Source: Vreelandella massiliensis (lineage in GTDB: Bacteria > Pseudomonadota > Gammaproteobacteria > Pseudomonadales > Halomonadaceae). From it: a stretch of 64,000 nt of DNA. The notes beneath the pieces are model-generated. The model saw nothing but the letters and a program-made list of their open reading frames with translations, was not told the DNA's origin and did not search any database. Each line of letters begins with the position of its first letter. Position 1 is the first letter of the stretch. Made by a program: the position numbers and the translations under genes. Below, piece after piece: positions 28,901 to 35,809 of the stretch. The stretch lies in contig NZ_LT699745.1 in assembly GCF_900155385.1 (NCBI RefSeq), positions 383,578-447,577 of the forward strand, given 5' to 3'.

Positions 28901-31900
28901 ATCATCAATAGCCCGCAAGATTGTGTCATCGGCGGCGACGCCGCTGCTTGTCAGCGGGTTATCGAACGGCTGGGGCGCTGGCGCGCAATGCCACTGGGCC
29001 ACGACCTAGTCGTTCATTGTCCCGCCGTGGAACCTGTCGCCGAGCTTTGGCGTAGCCTACATGATGTGCCTGTCGGTGAGGCTTCTGGCATTGCCATCTA
29101 CGGGAATGCGTGGAACACCCGTTATACGCCGACGCGTGCTCATTGTGCAGAAGGTTCCATGCGCCAGGCCCTGACCACGATTGATTTCCCTACGACCGTT
29201 CGCCAGGCTTGGGAGGATGGCTGTCGAGTGTTTATTGAGCATGGCCCGCGTGCGGCACTGACCACGGCGATAGACCGTATATTGGGCACGCGTAAACATC
29301 TTGCCGTATCGGTGGATGGCGGTCCAGGCAGCGATATCAATCACCTCTTGAACAGCGCAGCACGGCTGTGGACGTATGGCGTTCCGATGAACGAAAACGC
29401 TTTTACGTCTGAGCCTCTGAAAGCCGAACCTGAACTGGCCGCGGCACCTTGGGAATCGTTGCATGAGCTACCCGTGCACAAAGCGCTTCCCGTAGCCCAT
29501 AGCGAGCTGCTGGCTATGCCACCACACCATCGATTCATTCGGGCGGGCCAACGCGCACCGATACACCTCGACCATGAGCGAGAGATCATGCTGACGCCCC
29601 CCAACCAGACAGCCCCCGATACTGACGACGGTCTTGATGCGTCGGCTTCTGCCAAGCCATACCCGTCTACCTGTGACTCGCCCAGATCGCATGCGCCGCC
29701 ATCGAATCCTTCGGTAGAAGACGCGCGTGCAGCCACTCTCGTCGAACTCGCACGGTTGCATACGGCTTTTCTGCAACGCCGCCAGCAGTTGCATGAAAGG
29801 ACACTGGCGATCAGTGAAATGCTGCGCGACCGCATGGATACAGCCACTTATGACGACATGCAGCATGGTTCGGGACCGTCACAGGAGACCGCCACGGCTA
29901 TCGAAAGTGTACCTGAGGATATACCTTGCCCCTCTAGCATACCATCAGCACCGGATGCATCGCGGCAGGATACTAAAGCCCCATCCAGGCCAGCTGCTGA
30001 CGCGCAGGCATTATCCAGCGAATCGCCAGGGCCCCGAGCGATCGACAGGGATCGTTTGCTGGATCATGCCTATGGTCGCATCAGTGATGCCTTCGGCGAG
30101 CCCTATCGTTTCCTGGATCGTTATGAACGACGCGTGCGGTTACCTAACCCGCCTCTATGCCTGTTAGATCAAGTGGAGTCCATCGAGCAGACTGAGCTGA
30201 AGATGGACTTGGGCTGGATCATCAGTTCGATTACTCCACAGCCCGACGATTGGTATGTTCATCAAGGGCGGATGCCTATTGGCATGTGTATTGAAGCCGG
30301 CGGTCAGCCTGCGCTAGTCCTGCTTTCTCGTGCGGGCGTTGATCAGCAGAATGCAGGGCGGCGAATGTTCCGCCTACTCAATTTCCGTGGTGTCCTTCAT
30401 GCGGCGCTGCCAGCAGCCGGGGAACGATTGGAGTTTCGCACCCAACTGACGGGGGATACGACCTTTGGTTCTGCACGGTTGATAACGTTTGCATCCGAGG
30501 CGTTACGTGATGGTTGCCCCGTTATGGAGGTGGACTGGGCAAAAGCGGGGTTCTTCACCGAGGAAGAGCTTGCCAGTTCCCACGGGGTCGGTTGGCATCC
30601 AAGCGATCACGCGCTTTCTGACAAGGCAAGGCGGGAGCCGACGCCAAATGCCAGTCAGCGGCGGACCTTTGATCGCAACCAGGTACGTGCTCTTGCCGAA
30701 GGCCGTCCGTCAGATTGCTTCGGGGCCGACTTTGGGGCGCCTGAGACACCGGCACCCCTGCACCCAAACCCCGACGGTCGCTTCTGGCATGAGGTCAAGG
30801 CTTTCGAACCACACGGCGGCGCTTTTGGTCATGGCTTGCTACGGACTATTGGTTATTATGATCCGTCTGACTGGGTGTTCGACGCTCACTTTTTGAACGA
30901 CCCCTGCCTGCCGGGAACGTTGATGTCCGAGGGCTGCATGCAGGCCGTGGGCTTTTTGATGACCGCGCTTGGGCTGACTCATGATTACCCCGGCGCTCGT
31001 TTTGAACCGGTCAGAGGACAGGGCTTTGAGTGCGTGTGCCGCGGTCAGGTCACGCGAGACACTCGGTGTTCGGCCTATGAAGTTCACGTTCAGGAAATCT
31101 ATCATGACCCGTTACCGGTGGTGCAGGTATCTCTGATCGCTTGGGCAGATGATCTGCCAATCTTCATGTGTGAGCGTTTTGGCATGACGATGGTTTACGA
31201 CGATGTCCAAGCAGCCTTGGCCCCTCAGCTGTCAACTCCCGGTGCTATGGCAGGCCTGCGTTTAATTCACCATCGACATGCTAGGCACGGTCAGGCACCG
31301 TGGCGTTCAAGGCATGCGCCACAACTGCTACCACCTAGCAACGTCGTTCAGCCTGTTACGGATTCGGGGGTATGCGGACGCGTTTCGTGGCTACCCAACG
31401 ATACTGTTGCCGCAATAAACCGGCCCGAGGCCATCGCATGCCTTGCCGCGCGTGATCATGTGGCCGCCCACCTAAACCTTAATCCGGCAGCACTGGCGCT
31501 TCACCGGGGACACGAGCAGCGCTGGCTGGTGCGGAGTCGTCATTTCGCCTTCAATCATCTTGATGTCATGGTGACGCCAGAAGCGAACGGCTGGCGGGTG
31601 ACGGAGAGGCCCGCCGATGGCCCGTATAACTCACGCTTGCGCCGTGAGGCCTCGACGTTGATGGGTGAGGATGCGCGCACGCCGGTCAATGAGGTCTTGC
31701 AGGCGCTGGCACGCCGTTTCGTCGGAAATATCGTCAGCCATGCGCCGGATGCCTTCATCGGCGGCCGCCATCGTCCAATGCTGATTCTTGCCAACCATCA
31801 AACGGGGGTTGAAAGTGCCCTTGTCTCTGCGTTGGCGGGTATTCTGACCGGTCTGCCTGTGACGGCGGCAGCCAAGGACGATCATCGCCATTCGTGGTTG

Positions 31901-32611
31901 GGCACGCTCGCCGAACTGGCCCGCAGCGAAACGGAACGTCCGCTAGTCGAGCTGGCCTTCTTCAAGCGTGCCGATCCTCAGGCCATGTTGACATCAATGC
32001 AGGCGTTGCTGCAGCGACTTCATACTGAAGGGCGCTCACTGATGGTTCATGCCGATGGCACGCGTTCACTGCATTGCCGGCAGCCCCCTGTCAGGCAGGT
32101 AAGCGGTGTTCTGCTCGACCTTGCGGAAGCCGCCGATATGCCCATCCTGCCGATACGCCTTGTTGGTGGGCTGCCAATTGAGTCGCCACCCGATGATCAA
32201 CGCCTGGAATTTCCAGTAGGGCTTGGCCGTCAGGATATACATATCGGACGGCCGATAGAGCCTTCAGAGCTGGCAGGCCTTCCCCTGGCTGAGCGACGCG
32301 AGCGTGTGTTGTCAGCGTTATGCGATCTGGGTCCGGATTGGCGCGCCGAATGCCCCACACCACCCGCAGAGGCCGCCTTTGCCGAACGCGTCGACAGGAT
32401 CCAGCGTACAGCAGGTCTGCAAACGGAACGTGCCATCACGTTAGCGGCCGTATTGGAAGCGGATACCGGAATGCCTGAGCTGGAGGAGGTTCTCCATGCC
32501 ATGGCGGATGGAAAATCCGCCGGCATTGCGTCACCCCATAACCTGTCGGCGCTTCGCGATTGGTTCACTGCAGGCTGCCGCACGGCTCAACTAAATAAAG
32601 GAAGCTCATGA
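25904..32611 (+). CDS. PfaC-like megasynthase: KS-CLF-AT-DH-DH-acyltransferase
   Basis: The 2,235-residue protein starts with a ketosynthase (Cys159 in DAACATS, His294, His330). A chain-length-factor domain follows in which the Cys position is Glu574 (YDEESAG), then a PfaB-like acyltransferase (about 790-1150; Ser920 in GVSSGE, with Val in place of the usual His). After a low-complexity linker come two FabA-type hot-dog dehydratase units (about 1380-1590 and 1615-1800; His1662 in DAHFLNDPCLPG), an unassigned segment, and a PlsC-like acyltransferase (about 1930-2190; NHQTGVES at 1964, HADGTRS at 2049). Canonical systems split AT (PfaB) and lack the terminal acyltransferase. The fusion suggests direct transfer of the finished chain to an acceptor. 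It begins 12 bp after the previous gene. Confidence 0.9.
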   Translation: MYAEPIAIVGRGCVLPGGAHDPETFHRRLMKGAVDIGTAAAAVSGADTHSGHIHGFPTAALSPGADELARIDRSALWALHALRGAMAEAGGTAEGRGRSGLILGHLGFPTRAFADYATQICLGEAPGDPLRRFTTGLVTRLLAEQLGLDGDTVSLDAACATSLYAIKLACDRLRDGSHDMVLAGAVNGADDGVLLAGFRALGALSAGERSRPLDGNSDGLLPGYGATVFALRRLRDAKADGQPVLGVIRAIALSNNGNRGSMLAPVERAQTQLLTTALAQAQLSPKDIGYVECHATGTELGDRIELQALGSVYAKDRALAVGSVKGNIGHLMTAAAGSSLMKVLGAFEHGVLPPVGGLESPLAAAQELGLNVVDRARDWPAEQPFRAGVSAFGLGGPNAHLLVEAYGAEPATTSVAVPSAPAARAPVTITSLGVVTGGAEGCDEFARMLFEEAPAQPATTVDRIRLRREGLRIPPADLDRVLPQQLAILQAAEQALAEMPLPDPDRIGIYVGHTCDGENALAPARHLGRTQQTDRNRIEVTAATIQGLIPNLAANRLNFQLGANGPGFSLYDEESAGLQALETAWRALDDGDIDIALVGAVDLGAEPVHDSAARALLPAHLQPAGDAAVMLVLRRSSDVQGDAWARLEDAPPGSLSSDGELSPLRLALDMSASGATSDSDHITSRIGHAHAASGLLQIATAAVCLAARRTPGGAPWVPPPTGSHAEVSVQGLRDSKQVWYLSVGGAPRALAPPPRHCVERYAAKDRAALVDALSRGATGGEGEFRAAIVAPLEALDSRRRAWIDRFAESHSPAAIDLALPGCHYAEGPIHGKIAHVFTGGASAYPGMGADLLAAFPTLAANAGKTPLVTGGAMSFYGPEAENRAFSCEEQLMGTIWLSQAHSWMVRKHLGLRMDAVLGVSSGETSGLIAAGIWRDEDGMLKRILDAGMYGHYLSGRFDAARQAWGLPEGTMVDWRNWLILAPPERVAEACDGEPYVYVTIINSPQDCVIGGDAAACQRVIERLGRWRAMPLGHDLVVHCPAVEPVAELWRSLHDVPVGEASGIAIYGNAWNTRYTPTRAHCAEGSMRQALTTIDFPTTVRQAWEDGCRVFIEHGPRAALTTAIDRILGTRKHLAVSVDGGPGSDINHLLNSAARLWTYGVPMNENAFTSEPLKAEPELAAAPWESLHELPVHKALPVAHSELLAMPPHHRFIRAGQRAPIHLDHEREIMLTPPNQTAPDTDDGLDASASAKPYPSTCDSPRSHAPPSNPSVEDARAATLVELARLHTAFLQRRQQLHERTLAISEMLRDRMDTATYDDMQHGSGPSQETATAIESVPEDIPCPSSIPSAPDASRQDTKAPSRPAADAQALSSESPGPRAIDRDRLLDHAYGRISDAFGEPYRFLDRYERRVRLPNPPLCLLDQVESIEQTELKMDLGWIISSITPQPDDWYVHQGRMPIGMCIEAGGQPALVLLSRAGVDQQNAGRRMFRLLNFRGVLHAALPAAGERLEFRTQLTGDTTFGSARLITFASEALRDGCPVMEVDWAKAGFFTEEELASSHGVGWHPSDHALSDKARREPTPNASQRRTFDRNQVRALAEGRPSDCFGADFGAPETPAPLHPNPDGRFWHEVKAFEPHGGAFGHGLLRTIGYYDPSDWVFDAHFLNDPCLPGTLMSEGCMQAVGFLMTALGLTHDYPGARFEPVRGQGFECVCRGQVTRDTRCSAYEVHVQEIYHDPLPVVQVSLIAWADDLPIFMCERFGMTMVYDDVQAALAPQLSTPGAMAGLRLIHHRHARHGQAPWRSRHAPQLLPPSNVVQPVTDSGVCGRVSWLPNDTVAAINRPEAIACLAARDHVAAHLNLNPAALALHRGHEQRWLVRSRHFAFNHLDVMVTPEANGWRVTERPADGPYNSRLRREASTLMGEDARTPVNEVLQALARRFVGNIVSHAPDAFIGGRHRPMLILANHQTGVESALVSALAGILTGLPVTAAAKDDHRHSWLGTLAELARSETERPLVELAFFKRADPQAMLTSMQALLQRLHTEGRSLMVHADGTRSLHCRQPPVRQVSGVLLDLAEAADMPILPIRLVGGLPIESPPDDQRLEFPVGLGRQDIHIGRPIEPSELAGLPLAERRERVLSALCDLGPDWRAECPTPPAEAAFAERVDRIQRTAGLQTERAITLAAVLEADTGMPELEEVLHAMADGKSAGIASPHNLSALRDWFTAGCRTAQLNKGSS

Positions 32612-32662
32612 GTAAACAGCCCGTTTGAATTCATGCCGTCACAACAAGTATCGGAGAACTTT

Positions 32663-33988
32663 ATGTATGTCCGTGCCTCTAACCTGCTACTTGCCTGGCT
32701 GCTGTTTGTCAGTGTATCGGCGCACGCCAACGTTATCGCTGAGCTTGCCAACAGCGCACGCGTAGAGCTTTCCAGCCACGCCGATTATTTTACCGAAGAC
32801 CCGCCGTCTTCGAGCCGTGATGTAGATGAGCGTCGTCTTTTTGTATTGAATCGTCTTGAGGTAGACGCCTCGACATGGGTAGGTGAAAACTGGGCCGTCG
32901 ATGTTGGTGCTTATGTGGATGTGAGCACGCCTCGTCAAGGCGAGCGTTTCAGTAATTCACCCACAGACGATGATCCGACCGTTCCCTATTTTGACCTTAC
33001 CAGACTGGCGGTTCGTTACGACACCTACGAATACGCTCTGTTGCTCGGCAAGTCGGACGTGTCGGTGGGTGCAACAGACCTTTACAGCCCGGTCGATCGC
33101 TTCGAGAGTACGAACTTCAGTAACCCTCTTCATGCGATCGACAGGGGGCGGTGGCAGCTCAGCTATACGCGCTACCTTGAGAACAGCCAGTTACGCTTCT
33201 TTGCACTACCGATCGCAGAAGCGGGTATTGGTCCTCCTGAAGACTCCCGCTGGCGAAGTGCGGCGGGCAGCGACGTGTTCTTTGATCAGACCACCCAGGG
33301 CGAGATGCAGCTGAGGAACAATCACCCTCAACATTGGGATTACCTGCTTATGTGGGACTGGAGCATGGCCGGGGCGGATTTCTTTATGGGTGCGCACCAC
33401 GGCAGTTCTGCTTATCCGGTGGCACGACAGCGTCAGGCGCCGACGCCTGTCAATCCGCAGCCAGATCTGATTATCGAGTACCCCAGCGCCACATCAGGCA
33501 TGGCTGGTTTTGTTGCGACCTTCGATAGTTTGAGAGTACATGGCGAGTTGCTGCATCAGAACGTTGAGGGGGACCGCGACCAAAGCCTTTCACGCTATGT
33601 GCTGGGAGGGTCATACCGAGAAACGGAGTGGGCCAACAGGCTTGACCTCAATGAAGTCAAACTGATGCTTGAGTACTCCGATGAGGTGATTCACGACGAA
33701 CAGGATGCCGAAGGGTATGTGCAAGATAGCCGGCCTGCGCGCCCTTTCCCTCAGACGCTGTTGGCGCGCCTGGACGTTATTGTCGACGGTGAACTCACCT
33801 TCTGGGGGGCTATCAGCGACAATTTCCGCGAGGGTGATGGTAGTTATATGCTCGGGGCCACTTATGATTGGTCGGACGCTTTGCAGCTTGATCTGCGTGC
33901 GGTCAGCTTTTCGGGGGATGACGGTACCCAATTTGGCCGCTGGCGTGACAACGATCACATCACCGCGGGGCTGCGATATACGTTTTAG
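32663..33988 (+). CDS. Outer-membrane beta-barrel (porin-like) protein
   Basis: From ATG 32663 (CGGAGAA before it) the 441-residue protein has a signal peptide ending in SAHA-NV, then alternating amphipathic beta strands with many Tyr, Trp and Asp residues, ending ITAGLRYTF with the terminal Phe used by BamA clients. I cannot name the substrate. ATG 32633 is possible but would give a longer, less typical leader. It follows the synthase gene by 51 bp, so it is probably in the same operon. It may support passage or surface display of the lipid product. Confidence 0.75.
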   Translation: MYVRASNLLLAWLLFVSVSAHANVIAELANSARVELSSHADYFTEDPPSSSRDVDERRLFVLNRLEVDASTWVGENWAVDVGAYVDVSTPRQGERFSNSPTDDDPTVPYFDLTRLAVRYDTYEYALLLGKSDVSVGATDLYSPVDRFESTNFSNPLHAIDRGRWQLSYTRYLENSQLRFFALPIAEAGIGPPEDSRWRSAAGSDVFFDQTTQGEMQLRNNHPQHWDYLLMWDWSMAGADFFMGAHHGSSAYPVARQRQAPTPVNPQPDLIIEYPSATSGMAGFVATFDSLRVHGELLHQNVEGDRDQSLSRYVLGGSYRETEWANRLDLNEVKLMLEYSDEVIHDEQDAEGYVQDSRPARPFPQTLLARLDVIVDGELTFWGAISDNFREGDGSYMLGATYDWSDALQLDLRAVSFSGDDGTQFGRWRDNDHITAGLRYTF

Positions 33989-34071
33989 ATTAAACGTCGA
34001 CACTAGGCGGGTGGCCTACCCTATGGCTACTCAATGCCTTGTGCCTTAACACTGTGATTGACGACAATGCC

Positions 34072-35802
34072 TTACTCTATATTGGTTAAAAACCGATCAC
34101 CATCAAGCCGCCATTGACCCGGGATGAATCCCCCCGCCAGGGGCACGGCATCACCCATTAAATGGAGACCGTCTTCGCTGATCGTTACGTCGGTCAGTGG
34201 CATGGGCCGACCAAACCGGTCGGGGCGATAATCTCTGGGGGTTACGGTGCTGACCCAGCCACCGCCACGCGCATCGATCAGCGCCGGCAGCGGCCTGAGA
34301 CCGTGGCGGTCGGTAATGTGGCGCCGCCATTCGCTGTCCACCGTTTCGCCGGGGCACACCAGTTGCTCCAGAAACCGGAAGTCGAGCGGATCTGCCTGTT
34401 GGCCCATCCCACGCAGCGTCTCGGTATCGATCAGTGCCGTATGCACTCGCTTCATACTGAGTTCGCCTACCAGACGACTGCCCGTCAGGGGCTCTGGCAT
34501 GAGGACAAGTCGGCAACCACAGAGTATTGGCAGCAGCATACCACCAAGCAGACCGGCAGCATGTGTCACTCCGTAAGAGGTCAAGACGGCATCCGGTGGG
34601 TTGAACGCCAGACATGCCGCCATGCGAGCACGGTTCGCGAGCAAATTCTGATGCGTCAACACCATAGGTTGGCCATCATTACCTGCAAAAGGCAGTACGA
34701 GTGCGGGGCTGCTTGGGCCTTGAATGGCGCTACGCCTTGGTTTTGATGAAGCAGGCAAGGCGGGATCAATATCGTGTGGGGTCAGACCGGCCTCTTTAAG
34801 CGCTTCATGCGAAACTAATTGCGGAGTCTTTGCTGATAACAGAATATCCTTTGCAGCCGCCGCCTGACAGCTTTCGATCCAGATATCTATACCGTCATCC
34901 GGATCAAGCGGCACCACCGCCCTGCCCTCACGCCAAAGTGCCATTACTGTAAGAATAAGCGCGATACTTGGTTTCATTGCGACGGCAACAGCGGAGCCGG
35001 AACCTGTGGGCAACCCGGCGATACCCCGCCGCAGGCAACGGCGTATGCTGCGCACATCGATACTGAGGTCACCTTCTTCCACCAACACTTGTTTTGGCCG
35101 CAATACGTATCGACACAGATGCTCGAAGTGGGTCGTCAGATTCTCCTCAATATGGGTGCCAATAACTTGCGCCTCCAGCATGGCATCTCCAATAAAAGAT
35201 TTAAGCGCGGCGCGGCGTGCCGAACCGCGAAGGTCTTTCGGCAGATCGGGATATCTTGGCGGAAGAAATGTCAGACGCAGCTTGGGGAAAAAGTGAGAGC
35301 GGACTCTGCCCCTCAGGTGACTGAATGGGCTGTATTGTAGCCCTTGTGCATAAACAGGCAACACCGGCACTTTTTCCTGCTGGGCCAGCACGGCCGCCCC
35401 GATATAAATGCGTGACAGAGACCCATCTCGCGTCAAGCGACCTTCGGGAAATATCTGACAACTGGCACCTTGGCGCAGTGCCCGTGCCATATCACGGATC
35501 GCAAAGGATTCGTTGGTATCAATAATAATGACCCGATGACGCTTTGCCAGCCAACCGCCATAGCCGCGCCTGCCCATCTGACCATTGATGGTGGTGATCA
35601 GCTCGGGCGGGAACAGGCAGCCATAGAGAGGGCCATCCAAGAACGACACGTGGTTAGCCGCAAGCACCATCGGTTCGCGTGTCACTTGCTCCATATACTG
35701 CGCACCACGAATTTCTGTGCGCCAGCCGTAGAAGATGAGCATACGGATGACCCAACGATGAACTCGCGCACTGAGCCCAAGGGGGAATCGTGATGGCGAC
35801 AT
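34072..35802 (-). CDS. PlsC-type acyltransferase fused to a short AMP-ligase-like domain
   Basis: The N-terminal half (1-230) is a lysophospholipid acyltransferase with NHVSFLD (50-56) and FPEGR (118-122). The C-terminal half (about 240-576) resembles an acyl-adenylating enzyme core but stops at about 340 residues, before the mobile C-terminal subdomain that holds the catalytic Lys. The layout recalls Aas (acyltransferase plus acyl-ACP synthetase), but the ligase part is short and its P-loop is not clear, so it may bind rather than activate acyl chains. It is the last gene of the minus-strand operon, 7 bp after the exporter, and convergent with the barrel gene. Confidence 0.8.
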   Translation of the reverse strand: MSPSRFPLGLSARVHRWVIRMLIFYGWRTEIRGAQYMEQVTREPMVLAANHVSFLDGPLYGCLFPPELITTINGQMGRRGYGGWLAKRHRVIIIDTNESFAIRDMARALRQGASCQIFPEGRLTRDGSLSRIYIGAAVLAQQEKVPVLPVYAQGLQYSPFSHLRGRVRSHFFPKLRLTFLPPRYPDLPKDLRGSARRAALKSFIGDAMLEAQVIGTHIEENLTTHFEHLCRYVLRPKQVLVEEGDLSIDVRSIRRCLRRGIAGLPTGSGSAVAVAMKPSIALILTVMALWREGRAVVPLDPDDGIDIWIESCQAAAAKDILLSAKTPQLVSHEALKEAGLTPHDIDPALPASSKPRRSAIQGPSSPALVLPFAGNDGQPMVLTHQNLLANRARMAACLAFNPPDAVLTSYGVTHAAGLLGGMLLPILCGCRLVLMPEPLTGSRLVGELSMKRVHTALIDTETLRGMGQQADPLDFRFLEQLVCPGETVDSEWRRHITDRHGLRPLPALIDARGGGWVSTVTPRDYRPDRFGRPMPLTDVTISEDGLHLMGDAVPLAGGFIPGQWRLDGDRFLTNIE

Positions 35803-35809
35803 TTAAGCC

